Assembly (NCBI RefSeq): GCF_001311845.1
Contig: NZ_BBCC01000018.1
Span: 1-60,902 of the forward strand
Source of the DNA: Desulfosarcina cetonica JCM 12296
GTDB lineage: Bacteria; Desulfobacterota; Desulfobacteria; Desulfobacterales; Desulfosarcinaceae
DNA: 60,902 bases
Direction of reading: 5' to 3'
The notes beneath the pieces were generated by a model. It saw only the letters and a program-made list of their open reading frames with translations. It had not been told where the DNA came from and searched no databases. Position 1 is the stretch's first letter. Every line of letters begins with the position of its first letter. Positions 9,452 through 19,043 of this stretch are shown piece by piece. Made by a program: the position numbers and the translations under genes.

Positions 9452-10257
9452 TCAGGCTGTTTCGGCCGCCATTACCATACGCTCGCGAACCTCATGAATC
9501 AACCGGCTCAGGGAAAACGCCGGATCGTCGTAGTCGGGCATGATCCGGCCCACGGCGACGACCGATATCGTGTTCGCCGAAAGGGTGTTGAACAGGAACC
9601 GGCCGGGGGTGAACAACCGTTGGGAATTGCGGATCAGGATCACCTGGATCGGCAACCGGCAGCGTCGGGCGATCTTGAAGGCGCCGGCGTTGAACGGGCC
9701 GATGGCGCCATCCCGGCTGCGTGTCCCTTCGGGAAAGACGATCAGGTTGGCTCCCCCGGCCAGATCCGCGCACAGGGTTTCCATGCGTGCCACCATCACG
9801 CCGGCCAGCTGGCGGTCGGCGGCCGAGGGGATGTAGCCGGTCAACCGCAGCATGAGGCCGAAAATGGGAATCCGGAAGAGGCGTGCCTTGACGATGGTCG
9901 TGTGCCGGGCAAAAAGCGAGATCAAGAGGATCGGATCGATATAGGAAAGATGGTTGCACACGATCACCGACGCCCGCACGGCCTTTACCATGGGGTCGAT
10001 TTGCCAGCGCTGGCGGGGCATCAACAGCCGGCAGAGCTGAAAAAAAGACCGGTAAAAAAAGTGATTCAGGGTCTGCCAGATGGCCATCCGGCGGCCGGGC
10101 AGGGCTGCGCTGAAAAGGTACAGGGGGGCAAAAAAATCAGGAACCCGATGGTGAAATAGGTCCACAGCAAAAGAGTGGTCCCAAGGTCAATGGACCATCG
10201 CCACCACCGGCCGGATGTCGGGCCTCGGCTTTTCTTTGCCTGGGAATCCGGGTTCAT
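9452..10257 (-). CDS. PlsC-like lysophospholipid acyltransferase (frameshifted in this sequence)
   Basis: The acyltransferase motifs NHLSYID (NHx4D catalytic block) and VFPEGTRSRDG (acceptor phosphate binding) identify a PlsC/1-acylglycerol-3-phosphate acyltransferase-type enzyme, membrane bound. The N-terminal piece with a hydrophobic segment (LLLWTYFTIGFLIF) is in a different frame. It joins at a T-run on the minus strand (A-run 10131-10137), where one missing base restores GFLIFFAPLYLFSAAL. The start at 10257 overlaps the stop of the ketosynthase gene (ATGA), so the two are translationally coupled. This suggests that it transfers the chain made by the ketosynthase/ACP pair to a glycerol-type or other acceptor. 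Restored length is about 268 residues. Confidence 0.8.
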
Positions 10258-11492
10258 TCCCCGGCCCGCTTCAGGATCAGGCAGGTGTTGACGCCGCCAA
10301 AGGCGAAGTTTTGGACCGCGGCCAAGCGAATGGGCGCTTCCAGGAGCTGTTGAACATGGCGAACGCCGTTGCAGCGTTCGTCCACGGTCTCCAGGTTGAG
10401 GGTGGGGGCGATAAACCCTTCCTGCATCATATAGAGGGTCTGGATCGTCTCGATCACGCCGCAGGCGGCCATGGTATGGCCCATATAGCTTTTCAGCCCG
10501 GTCACCCGGGGACCCTTGCCGTAAATCTCGGCCATGGCCATGGCCTCGATGACGTCGCCCATCTTGGTGGCCGTGGCGTGGGCGCTGATAAAATCGATGG
10601 CTTCCGGCGGAACCTGGGCATTGTCCAGGCCCAGCCGGATGGTCTGCATGATGCCGTCCTTGTTGGGCAGAATCAGGTCGCCGCCGTTGTTGTTGCAGGA
10701 GAAACCGATGACCTCGCCGAGAATGGGGGCGCCGCGTCGCTTGGCCGATTCGTATTCCTCGAGGATCACCGCGCCGGCGCCTTCGCCCACCACCAGGCCG
10801 TCGCGATGCTGGTCAAAGGGGCGTGGCGTCAGGTGGGGCCGGTCATTGTAATCGGTGGAGCAGGCTAAAAGATTGTCGAACACGGCCACCGTGGTGGTGT
10901 CGTACTCGTCGGCACCGCCGCACAGCATGGCATCCTGCAGGCCGAACTTGACCGCTTCGTAGCCGAAGCCGATGGACTGGCTGCTGGTGGTGCAGGCCGT
11001 GGACGAGGAGATCACCCGGCCGGTGATGCCGAACATGCGCGTGATGTTCACCGCCGTGGTGTGGACCATGGATTTGAGGTAGTCCACCGCGCCCACGCTG
11101 GTCAGGCGGGCGCCCGTGGCGTCGAAGAAGACCTGGTAGATTTGGCGTTGGACCGACGGGCTGCCGTGAATCGAGCCGAAGGCCACGCCCATGCGTCCCG
11201 AGGTGATGAACGCCGTATCGAGGCCCGATTCGGCCAGGGCCTCCTTGGCCACCTGGCAGGCGTAGTAGGAGACAGGCCCCATGGTCTTGCGGTGGCTGCG
11301 CTTGAATTCGTATTCGATCGGGTAGTCCACCGTGCCGTAGACCCCGGAGTGGATATAGTCGGTGAGCAACCCGTCGCTGCGTAGCGGCTTGACCCCGGAG
11401 ACACCGTTTTGCATGGCTCTGACGATATCCGCCTTGCCATGGCCGATGGGCGTGATGGCGGCACACCCGGTGATGACGACTCTTCTATTCAT
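10254..11492 (-). CDS. Beta-ketoacyl-ACP synthase (FabF/KAS II type)
   Basis: The 412-residue protein has the complete Cys-His-His triad of condensing enzymes: Cys167 in SSTACTTSSQS, His305 in SAHATATKMGD and His339 in KSYMGHTMAACG. It should catalyse decarboxylative condensation of malonyl-ACP with an acyl-ACP. ATG 11492 is chosen because MNRRVVITGCAAITPIG is the family's usual N-terminus; an upstream extension in frame is not needed. It sits 25 bp after a dedicated ACP gene and overlaps the PlsC-like gene. This setting, away from fab genes, suggests a specialised chain, as in aryl-polyene-like or other unusual acyl pathways, rather than housekeeping fatty acid synthesis. No ketoreductase or dehydratase gene is present nearby. 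Confidence 0.9.
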   Translation of the reverse strand: MNRRVVITGCAAITPIGHGKADIVRAMQNGVSGVKPLRSDGLLTDYIHSGVYGTVDYPIEYEFKRSHRKTMGPVSYYACQVAKEALAESGLDTAFITSGRMGVAFGSIHGSPSVQRQIYQVFFDATGARLTSVGAVDYLKSMVHTTAVNITRMFGITGRVISSSTACTTSSQSIGFGYEAVKFGLQDAMLCGGADEYDTTTVAVFDNLLACSTDYNDRPHLTPRPFDQHRDGLVVGEGAGAVILEEYESAKRRGAPILGEVIGFSCNNNGGDLILPNKDGIMQTIRLGLDNAQVPPEAIDFISAHATATKMGDVIEAMAMAEIYGKGPRVTGLKSYMGHTMAACGVIETIQTLYMMQEGFIAPTLNLETVDERCNGVRHVQQLLEAPIRLAAVQNFAFGGVNTCLILKRAGE

Positions 11493-11517
11493 CTGCAACA
11501 TCCATTGAACGCGGGCT

Positions 11518-11784
11518 TCACGCTTCGGCGGGGGGCCGGGTGGCGGCCAAATCCATGACATAGTCCACAATCTGGCTCAGGGTGCGGATATCCATGGCTT
11601 TTTTTTTCTCTTCGCGGGTCAGTGGATCGCCCAGCAGGATCTCGATCTCCCGCAAAAGCTCGATGGCATCGATGCTGTCGAACTCGTAGGCTTCCCGTAG
11701 ATCGACGTCCAATTCGGGATTGTCGATCTCAAATTGCCGGGAGAAGATTTCCAGCAGTTTCCCGGTGACTTCGCTACGCGTCAT
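11518..11784 (-). CDS. Acyl carrier protein
   Basis: This 88-residue acidic helical protein contains EFDSIDAIELLREIE; Ser37 of the DSID motif is the expected phosphopantetheine attachment site. It is not a standard AcpP: the DSL motif is DSI and the C-terminus is extended (AATRPPAEA). It lies 25 bp upstream of the ketosynthase gene and so probably carries the growing chain for that enzyme. No phosphopantetheinyl transferase gene is seen in the window, so a genomic one must act on it. Confidence 0.88.
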   Translation of the reverse strand: MTRSEVTGKLLEIFSRQFEIDNPELDVDLREAYEFDSIDAIELLREIEILLGDPLTREEKKKAMDIRTLSQIVDYVMDLAATRPPAEA

Positions 11785-11873
11785 GTCTCCTGTTCATCCT
11801 TTGAAAATGTGACCTTAATCGGCATTGCCTGCCGGGGTGATATACAGGAAAATGCATTTGGATTCAAAGTATT

Positions 11874-12774
11874 TCAATTTGCCGCTACATCCTTATGGGG
11901 ATCTTCGAGAAAGCGGTCGAAGTGGTACCACTCGAACGGCGCGGATTTCAGATGGGCCTGCATCTGATCGGCGTAGGCCTGGGCCGAACGCTGGATCGCG
12001 GAGCGGCGGTCCGACCGGGACGCGGCGTTGACATGCATGGGGGCCGACACGCTGAAATGATAATCGCCATGGTCTCTTTTAGCGGCGAAGAAAAAAACAG
12101 GGCGCGCCGGATACCAGGGCCAGGGTGTGGGCCGTTTCGGGCAACCGGGCCGTGTGCCCCAGAAAATCGACCGTTACAGTACGCTCGTCGGCCTGCCAGG
12201 TGGTGTCGCCGGCCAGGGAGACGAACCCGCCGCTTCTGAGGAACGACAGGGCCTCCACCAGGCTGAAGGGCGATCCGGCCGTTTGGTCCACGGCGATGAT
12301 TCGGATTCCCGAGGCGGCCAGATCCTTTTTCTGCAACCGCTCGATCTCGTCCCGGGCTCGCTGGCCCATGAGCAGCATCAGGGGCAGATCGGGAATGCTG
12401 CGGCGAAGCAGGTGGGCGGCGATCTCCCAGTTGCCCATGTGGGACATGAGGATGATGCCGCCGCGGCCATTTTGCAGGGCGGCCAGCAGATGTTCACGAC
12501 CGGCGAAGGTGTAGGCGATCTCGCGGCCGGTCTGGAGCAGGAAGCGGTCAAGAAAGAGGGAGGTGAAATTCTGGAACTGCCGCCAGGTGCAATACCGGTG
12601 GTAGAAACGCCCGCGATGGGGAAAGACGGCCCGGTAAAAGTCCATGCCGATCCTAACCCGGCCGGGAAAAAGGATGAAATAGCCGGCGGCCACGCACCGG
12701 GAAAGGAGCACGAAAAACCAGTCACCGATGAATCGGGCGGTCAGGGACAGGAAGTGGTAGAAGAGGCGTTGCAT
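11874..12774 (-). CDS. LpxL/HtrB-like lipid acyltransferase (frameshifted in this sequence)
   Basis: The HMGNWE motif (Hx4E/D catalytic block of LpxL-type acyltransferases) lies in ILMSHMGNWEIAAHLL, and GDTTWQADERTVTVDFLG is the acceptor-side segment. An N-terminal hydrophobic stretch suggests inner-membrane association. The first frame ends too early at 12079; removing one T from the minus-strand T-run (A-run 12091-12097) gives a continuation to the TGA at 11874-11876, with a C-terminus (FEWYHFDRFLED) typical of the family. ATG 12774 lies 8 bp downstream of the GT2 stop; ATG 12801 is an alternative that would overlap it. GT2 plus LpxL-like acyltransferase also occur together in aryl-polyene clusters, which hints at transfer of the acyl chain to a glycosylated membrane acceptor. 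Confidence 0.78.
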
Positions 12775-12781
12775 GGGCGGA

Positions 12782-13519
12782 TCAGCGGCTCCGTCGGGCA
12801 CGGCCGAATACCCGTGCGACGATCAGGCGGGTGAAGGTTCCGGTGTTGCGCAAAAAATCGAGAAACGGGTGAAAATGGGAAATTCGCCCGCCGTCGGGAC
12901 GGTAGATCACGCTGATGGGCGTTTCGATTACCGGGATCCCGCGCCAGGCGGCCTTGACCAGGATTTCCAGTTCGAACTGGTAACGTCTGGCGGCAATGTT
13001 CAGGGTCAGCACCTCGGGCAGGGGGTAGATGCGAAATCCGCTTTGGGTATCGGTTGTGGCCGGTCCGCCGGAACAGCGGATCCAGAAATTGGAGAAACCA
13101 CGACCGAACCGGCTGGTCCAGGGCGCGCCGGCATCCAGCATGCCCATGCGCCGGCCGACGACAATCGGCCGGCTACCGGCCGGGATGGCCTGGATCAGGG
13201 CCTTGCACTCCTCGGGAATGTGCTGGCCATCGGCATCCAGGGTGATGGCCCAAGGGAAGCCGGCCTTGGCGGCGGCCCTGAAGCCCGTCAACAGGGCCGC
13301 GCCCTTTCCGCGGTTGACCCCGTGGCGCAGGAGCCTTGCCCCGCAATCGGATATCTGCGACAGTCGGCCGTTGTCGAGGTCCGTGGAACCGTCATCGACG
13401 ACGAACAGGCCAAAGCCCAGCGAGGCGGTGCGGCGCACCACCTCGGCCACAGTGCGGCCGTGGTTGTAAACCGGGATGACCACGGCGAATGGGAAAGTGG
13501 AAATGGAGTTGTTTTTCAT
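12782..13519 (-). CDS. Family 2 glycosyltransferase (dolichyl-phosphate-mannose-synthase-like)
   Basis: The GT-A fold is shown by AVVIPVYNHGRT at the N-terminus, VVDDGSTD and the DxD-type ALDADGQH region (WAITLDADGQHIPEE), with a later DTQSGFRIYP motif typical of polyprenyl-phosphate sugar transferases. The length is 245 residues with no C-terminal membrane domain, so it is a soluble or peripheral enzyme. It probably uses a nucleotide sugar and a lipid acceptor; which sugar cannot be seen. It lies 18 bp after the aldehyde dehydrogenase and just before the LpxL-like acyltransferase, so glycosylation and acylation of the same lipid are plausible. Confidence 0.85.
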   Translation of the reverse strand: MKNNSISTFPFAVVIPVYNHGRTVAEVVRRTASLGFGLFVVDDGSTDLDNGRLSQISDCGARLLRHGVNRGKGAALLTGFRAAAKAGFPWAITLDADGQHIPEECKALIQAIPAGSRPIVVGRRMGMLDAGAPWTSRFGRGFSNFWIRCSGGPATTDTQSGFRIYPLPEVLTLNIAARRYQFELEILVKAAWRGIPVIETPISVIYRPDGGRISHFHPFLDFLRNTGTFTRLIVARVFGRARRSR

Positions 13520-13537
13520 GGCGTCAATGAATCCGCT

Positions 13538-14910
13538 TTATGACAGAAATGACCGCAAAAAGCGAAGTTTCTGCTTGTAGGGCGGGTAGGCGACGCTGGG
13601 ATTGAAGGCCGTGGTCTTTTCCAGGATCGCGCGGTGGTGGCTGAACGTGTCGAAGCTGAATTTGCCATGGTAATGCCCCATGCCGCTGTTACCCACGCCG
13701 CCAAAGGGCAGGTTGGGGTTGGACAGGTGCATGATGGTGTCGTTGATGCAACCCCCGCCCGAGGATGTCTCCCGCAAGAGTCGGTCGCGATCGGCCACCG
13801 TTGATCCGAAGAAGTACATGGCCAAGGGTTTCTCACCGGCGTTGATCATATCGATGACCTCATCCAGATGGGAGAATTCGATCACGGGCAACAGCGGCCC
13901 GAAAATTTCTTCCTGCATGATGGGATCGCCCGAATGGATGTCGTCGATCAGGGTCGGTTCGATATAGCGGTCTTCCCGATCGACCCGGCCGCCGTGGACG
14001 ATGGCGCCGGCCGAGCGCATCAGCGTCACCAGACGGTCGAACTGCCGCGTGTTGATGATGCGGCAGAAATCCGCGCTCGCCTGGGGATCCGTGCCGTAGC
14101 TGCGGATGATCCAGTCGCGGATCTTCGCGATCAGGGGCGCCTTCACGGACCGGTGGACGAACAGGTGATCCGGGGCAACACAGGTCTGGCCGGCATTGAT
14201 GAATTTGCCGAAGGCGATGCGCGGGGCGGCGACCTCGATCTTGGCATCCTTGGCGACGATACAGGGGCTCTTACCGCCCAGTTCCAGCACCACCGGCGTC
14301 AGGTGGCGGGCGGCCTTGGCCATCACGATTTTTCCCAGGGACGGGCTGCCGGTGAAAAAGATCAGGTCGAAGCGCTCTTCGAGAAGCGCCTGGTTGACCG
14401 CCCGATCTCCCGTGACGGCGCTGACATATGCCGGATCGAAAACCTCAACTATCATGGTCCGGATCAGTTCCGATACGTGGGATGCGTAATGCGCCGGCTT
14501 GAGCATGGCGCAGTTGCCGGCCGAGATGGCTCCCACCAGCGGCGCCAGGGCCAGTTGCAGCGGATAGTTCCACGGCGCCATGATCAGGACAACGCCAAAG
14601 GGCTGGTGATAGATGCGGCTTCTCGAACCGAAATTGAGCAGATTGGTGGGCACGCGGGTCGGCCGGGCCCATTTGCCCAGCTTTTTGATGTGATGCCGGA
14701 TTTCCGTCAGTACCAGTCCGATTTCCGTGCCGAAGACCTCCATGGGCGGTTTTTTAAATCGGCCCGGAAGGCTTCGTAGAACCGGTTTTCATACCGTAGC
14801 AGGGCGTCACGCAGCGTTTTGAGCTGGGTGATGCGAAAATCGATGTCCAAGGTACTGCCGGTTCTGAAAAAGGCACGCTGGGCCTGTACGGCATCGGCAA
14901 TGGCTTGCAT
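13538..14910 (-). CDS. Aldehyde dehydrogenase, fatty-aldehyde type (frameshifted in this sequence)
   Basis: The catalytic motifs are VLELGGKSPCIV (general-base Glu), the Cys in INAGQTCVAPDH, and PIMQEEIFGPLLPVI. APWNYPLQLALAPL is the NAD(P)-binding start of the ALDH family. The short length (about 457 residues) and the hydrophobic C-terminus match class 3 fatty aldehyde dehydrogenases such as AlkH or CalB-like enzymes. The start ATG 14910 follows GGAGGAA. The N-terminal 53 residues are in another frame: at the minus-strand A-run next to 14757 one missing A restores DLKKPPMEVFGTEIG. It opens the lipid operon and could oxidise a long-chain aldehyde intermediate or waste product. Confidence 0.88.
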
Positions 14911-15042
14911 GTCGGTGTTCCTCCGGGTGGGGCTGATTGCAAAGATGAACCGATTTGAAATTAACGGGTGAATAGCAAACTGATGATGAAATGCCAAGCT
15001 GGCTTTCCATATGGATGGACAGCGACCTGGATAACAAGGGGT

Positions 15043-16389
15043 TTACACGGAATCCGCCGGACGTCTGCTGCCGGACTTGTCCATGGCGGCCGATTGCCGG
15101 TACACCACATCCATTTCCGTGCAAGCTTGGTCAAAGGTTCGGCCGTAAATCAGCATCAGGGCCGTTTTCTTGCCCAGCACCCATCCCACATCGGCGGCGA
15201 TCCCCGGAAGCGAGAATCGTTTCAGCCGGCGGTAGAGTTTCAGCGGCCATTTGATCCATCCGCGGGCGGCGACGGCGGTCTTTAAAATGCCGCGCACCTT
15301 GGGGGTCAGCACCCGGGTACTGATCTCTTTGGCCTGCAGCAGCGTCTCGATGCGCGTTTGGTAGAGATAGCGGACAAAGAAGATCGAATCTCCCTTTCCC
15401 AAGGTGCTCAGCAAGGAGCGGGTGCGGTTGAGCAGTGGGCCGATGGCGGCCTCTTCCAGGGGATGGTCGGCATTCGGAAAATGGCGCCGGGCGATCACCT
15501 CGGCGGCTTCCCGAACAGCCGTTCGCCAGCGCTGAAAGGTCGGATCGGAGAACATGACGGTCGTCAACCCCACCAGGTGATGCCGGATCGCGGCGATCTC
15601 CGGATCGTATCCCCGGGTCGGCGTGGGATCGGCATGGGAAAGCGCCTCCAGGGTTTCCTCGATATTTTCTGGGTCTTCCGCCGCTGGACGGTTGTTTGGC
15701 TGATCGAACGTATCGATGGCCAATTTGCCAATGTAGAGGGTGATGTCCAGCAAAAGGTTTTTCAATAAAATCAGAATGACGAGCTTACGCGAAAGAAACA
15801 GGACCCACGACACCGGATCGGGAAGGATAACCAACCTCAGCCAGAAGACCCGTCTTAACCGCTTTTGATGGGCGAGATACCATTTTGCCCAGGGCCCTTG
15901 GACCAGGCCATTGGACCAACGGTAAAGGGTTTGAACGGTTTTTACATTAAGGGATTGGAGCTGTTTCAGGCCAGGCCGGTGAAGGATTTGGTCGAAACGG
16001 GACAGGGAGGCGTCGAGGCCTTTAATCAGCTGTCCCAGGGAAACCTGCAGTTCCGGCCGCTCGCTATGGGGGAAAAAGCAAGCGGCGATGGCGCGGATAA
16101 AGGCAAACAAGCGTTCCGCGTCGATGACGTGTTCTGGGGAGAAAGAATCCGAGATTTCCCTGCATGTCCCGATAACGAGGCCGATGGCTTTCTGGCGGGC
16201 TTCGCCCGAACGCTCGGCTTCCAAGGACAGGGCCGCCATTTCCTTTTGAATCGCCCGATACCAGCGCACTCCCCCCCTGGCGCGTCCAAGCACGATCAGG
16301 ATCACGCCAACGGCGCCTAACCCGAGACCTCCCCAAATCAATTTTAGGATAAACCACCAGCCCGGGGTGAGCAGCATGTCAAATCTCAT
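15043..16389 (-). CDS. Membrane-anchored protein of unknown function, operonic with two-component system
   Basis: I do not recognise this 448-residue protein. It starts with one strong membrane helix (about residues 10-32, LKLIWGGLGLGAVGVILIVL) and has further hydrophobic stretches near 190-240 (LVILPDPVSWVLFLSRKLVI, LLLDITLYIGKLAI). The rest is helical and rich in charged residues. The ATG overlaps the stop of the histidine kinase gene (ATGA), so it is translated together with the kinase and probably belongs to the same envelope-stress or sensory unit. The C-terminal part (LKLYRRLKRFSLPGIAADVG) is basic. No enzyme motif is seen. Confidence 0.6.
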   Translation of the reverse strand: MRFDMLLTPGWWFILKLIWGGLGLGAVGVILIVLGRARGGVRWYRAIQKEMAALSLEAERSGEARQKAIGLVIGTCREISDSFSPEHVIDAERLFAFIRAIAACFFPHSERPELQVSLGQLIKGLDASLSRFDQILHRPGLKQLQSLNVKTVQTLYRWSNGLVQGPWAKWYLAHQKRLRRVFWLRLVILPDPVSWVLFLSRKLVILILLKNLLLDITLYIGKLAIDTFDQPNNRPAAEDPENIEETLEALSHADPTPTRGYDPEIAAIRHHLVGLTTVMFSDPTFQRWRTAVREAAEVIARRHFPNADHPLEEAAIGPLLNRTRSLLSTLGKGDSIFFVRYLYQTRIETLLQAKEISTRVLTPKVRGILKTAVAARGWIKWPLKLYRRLKRFSLPGIAADVGWVLGKKTALMLIYGRTFDQACTEMDVVYRQSAAMDKSGSRRPADSV

Positions 16390-17468
16390 TGCCGCGGGGT
16401 TGGGTTGGGCAGGGTGATCGCCATGTGAAGCAACCCGTCCTCCAGCCGGGCGGCGACCGTCCCCCCATGGGCCGTTACCAGTTCCTTGACGATGGCCAGA
16501 CCGATGCCGGCACCGCCGTGATGCCGTGAGCGGGACTTCTCGCCACGGTAAAACCGTTCGAAGAGATAGGGCAGGTCCAGCGGGCTGAGATCCGGTGCCG
16601 GGTTGCAGACATCCATGTACACGGCCTGTTGGTCGATGTTGATTCGGATCTTTACCTCCGTTTGCGATGGGGCATATTGCACGGCATTGTCGAGGAGGTT
16701 GCGCAGGATTCGGGTCAGACGTTCCGGATCGGCCCGGAACGGGGGCAACTCCGAGGGCGTTTTTATTTGAATGGAGAGTCCTTTTTTCTCAATTGCCGGT
16801 GCAAAGGTCGCGAGAATGGCATCCAGCAGGGGCTCGAGGACCACGTCGCGGTATTGAAGCTTGCCGCCGGCGGCATCGGCCCGGGCCAGTTCCAGGACGT
16901 CTTCGACCAACTGGGCCAGCCGCAGGGACTCGTCTTGTAGCAGGGACAGCGTCTGCGGTGCCGGCGGGAGCACGCCGTCGTTGAGGGCCTCCAGATAGCC
17001 GCGAATGTTGGTCAGGGGCGTCCGCAACTCGTGGGCCACGTCGATCATCAGCGTACGTCGCAACTGCTCGATCTTCTCCAGATTCTCGGCCATGCGGTTG
17101 AAGGCCCGGGCCAACTGCCCGACTTCATCGGCGGTGGTCACCGGTACCCGGGCGGAGAATTCGCCGGCGGCGATTTTCCGGGAGACGATGCCCATGCGGG
17201 TCAAGGGGGTCAGGATGCGTCGATTGATGACATAGCTGAGAACGATGGCCAGGGCCATGGCGCCGGCAAAAGACCAGACGAGGTACCGGTGCACCGACCC
17301 GACAAACATGGCGTGGGCCGGTTCTGGAGAGATGTGGTACTTCTCCATGAGGGTGACGAAATAGCCGGCGGCCAGGGTGTCGATGGAGAGCCAGACGACG
17401 GCCATGGCAAAACCCGCCACGAGCAGATTGACGGTCAGCAGCTTGACGATCAGGTAGCGCTTGACCAT
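16386..17468 (-). CDS. Sensor histidine kinase (HAMP, HisKA, HATPase)
   Basis: Two membrane helices (residues about 5-30 and 65-85) flank a short periplasmic loop. A HAMP linker follows (RRILTPLTRMGIVSRKIAAG), then the H-box DVAHELRTPLTNIRGYLEAL with the phospho-accepting His, the N-box LLDNAVQYA and the G-box GGAGIGLAIVKELV. The kinase is a BaeS-like member of the EnvZ/PhoR class. ATG 17468 is chosen because the first helix starts right after MVKRYLIVKLL. It lies 10 bp downstream of the response regulator gene and overlaps the following membrane protein gene. The signal is unknown; the small sensor loop is about 30 residues. Confidence 0.92.
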   Translation of the reverse strand: MVKRYLIVKLLTVNLLVAGFAMAVVWLSIDTLAAGYFVTLMEKYHISPEPAHAMFVGSVHRYLVWSFAGAMALAIVLSYVINRRILTPLTRMGIVSRKIAAGEFSARVPVTTADEVGQLARAFNRMAENLEKIEQLRRTLMIDVAHELRTPLTNIRGYLEALNDGVLPPAPQTLSLLQDESLRLAQLVEDVLELARADAAGGKLQYRDVVLEPLLDAILATFAPAIEKKGLSIQIKTPSELPPFRADPERLTRILRNLLDNAVQYAPSQTEVKIRINIDQQAVYMDVCNPAPDLSPLDLPYLFERFYRGEKSRSRHHGGAGIGLAIVKELVTAHGGTVAARLEDGLLHMAITLPNPTPRQ

Positions 17469-17478
17469 GACGATTCCC

Positions 17479-18222
17479 TCATCGCGCCGGCCGATCGGCA
17501 AAACGGTAGCCAATACCGCGGGCCGTGAGAATATAGCGGGGCTCGGACGGGACCGGCTCGATTTTCTGACGCAGTTTTCCGATGTGGACATCCACCACCC
17601 GGTCGATAACCACCGCCTCACCGCGCGGATAGAGCCGATCGAGCAATTCATCACGGGTGAAGGTTCGGCCCGGCGTGGTCATCAGCGTTTCCAACAAGGT
17701 GTACTCGTGGGGGGTGAGGGCCACGGTGGCATCCTGGATGGTCAGCCGCCGCAGGGTCAGGTCCAGGCAGACCGGCCCGTGGATCAGGCGTTGCCCTGCC
17801 GGCGGAGTGGCAGGTTCGACGCGGCGCAGCACCGCCTTGACCCGGGCGACCAGCTCCCGGGGGCTGAAGGGTTTGACCACATAGTCATCCGCCCCCAAGG
17901 TCAGTCCGGCCACCCGATCGATCTCCTCACCGCGGGCGGTGAGCATGATCACCGGCACGGCTGAGTCTTGCCGCAGGCGACGACACACTTCCCACCCGTC
18001 CACCTTCGGAATCATCAGATCCAGGATTACCAGCACCGGGTGATGCCGGTTGGCCAGGGCCAGCCCCGCTTCGCCGTCGCCGGCGGTCACGGCTGAAAAT
18101 CCTTCCCGTTCCAGATAGACGGCGATCAGCGCGGCCGTGTTGGGATCGTCTTCGATAATCAAAATCGTGCTGCCTTTTGCTGGGTGCATGGGCCTGTCGT
18201 CTTTCGAAAGGGTGTTTCCCAT
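17479..18222 (-). CDS. OmpR/PhoB-family response regulator
   Basis: A receiver domain (residues about 17-130) has the acidic pair in IIEDDPN, the phospho-acceptor Asp in VILDLMIPKVDGW and the conserved Lys in YVVKPFSPREL. A winged-helix DNA-binding domain follows (LTPHEYTLLETLMTTPGRTF, then VVDVHIGKLRQKI). Length 247, or 236 if Met12 at 18189 is used. It opens the operon with the kinase and the unknown membrane protein, and probably regulates it together with other envelope genes. No binding site can be named from the sequence. Confidence 0.92.
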   Translation of the reverse strand: MGNTLSKDDRPMHPAKGSTILIIEDDPNTAALIAVYLEREGFSAVTAGDGEAGLALANRHHPVLVILDLMIPKVDGWEVCRRLRQDSAVPVIMLTARGEEIDRVAGLTLGADDYVVKPFSPRELVARVKAVLRRVEPATPPAGQRLIHGPVCLDLTLRRLTIQDATVALTPHEYTLLETLMTTPGRTFTRDELLDRLYPRGEAVVIDRVVDVHIGKLRQKIEPVPSEPRYILTARGIGYRFADRPAR

Positions 18223-18316
18223 CTGTGCAGACTCTAAACTGCCCCATGGCTAAAAGCAAGCTGCAGGGGCAGGGGGATCGCCTTTGCGGTTTTTACGGTA
18301 ACCGCCGGGCCTCGCC

Positions 18317-18898
18317 TCAAGATCCCCCCAATTCGCGGTGGCGGAAACACCCTGTCAGGTGGTCGTTGACCATCCCGGCGGCTTGCAGAAGGGCATAGCA
18401 GATGGTGCTGCCCACGAAGGTGAAGCCTTTTTGTTTGAGTGCCTTGCTGACCGTGTCCGAAAGGGCGGTGGTTGCCGGGACGGCATCTGGGGTGTGCCAA
18501 TGGTTTTGAATCACGCGGCCGTCGGTGAACGTCCAAATGAAAGCATCAAAAGATCCGTGGGCTTCCTGCAGGTTCAGGAAGGCGTGGGCGTTGGTCACGG
18601 TGGCGCGGATTTTGAGTCGGTTGCGGATGATGGCGGGGTTTTGCATCGCCCGGGCCATTTCCGTATCGGTGATGCGGGCCACCCGTTGCGGGTCGAAATC
18701 GTGGAACACCATTCGGAAAGCCTCGCGCCTGTGCAGGATGGTGCGCCATGACAGGCCGGCCTGAAACGCATCGAGGATAATAAATTCGAACCACTTGCGG
18801 TCATCATGGACCGGTACGCCCCACTCGGTGTCATGGTAGGCGATCATCCGTGGATCATCGCCGGGCCAGGGGCAGCGGACCGGTGAATCGCTGGACAT
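18317..18898 (-). CDS. tag: DNA-3-methyladenine glycosylase I
   Basis: The 193-residue protein has the Tag family signature from end to end: RCPWPGDDPRMIAYHDTEWG at the N-terminus (with the first zinc ligand Cys), FEFIILDAFQAGLSWRTIL with the catalytic-region Glu and Trp, and QKGFTFVGSTICYALLQAAG near the C-terminus, followed by the late Cys and His ligands (HLTGCFRHRE). It removes 3-methyladenine from alkylated DNA in the cytoplasm. It is transcribed towards the two-component genes but separated from them by 95 bp, so co-transcription is uncertain. Confidence 0.93.
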   Translation of the reverse strand: MSSDSPVRCPWPGDDPRMIAYHDTEWGVPVHDDRKWFEFIILDAFQAGLSWRTILHRREAFRMVFHDFDPQRVARITDTEMARAMQNPAIIRNRLKIRATVTNAHAFLNLQEAHGSFDAFIWTFTDGRVIQNHWHTPDAVPATTALSDTVSKALKQKGFTFVGSTICYALLQAAGMVNDHLTGCFRHRELGGS

Positions 18899-19043
18899 GG
18901 GCTTTCTTCCTTTCCATCGTCAGAACACTGGATAACGATGGTGGACGGTTAGATGCGCACTGGGTCTCGGCAGCATGGACTTTTTGATCAGACAGTGCTT
19001 TATTGTGGCATCCACATCTGCCGTTTTCAAGGAGGTTTCTTCC

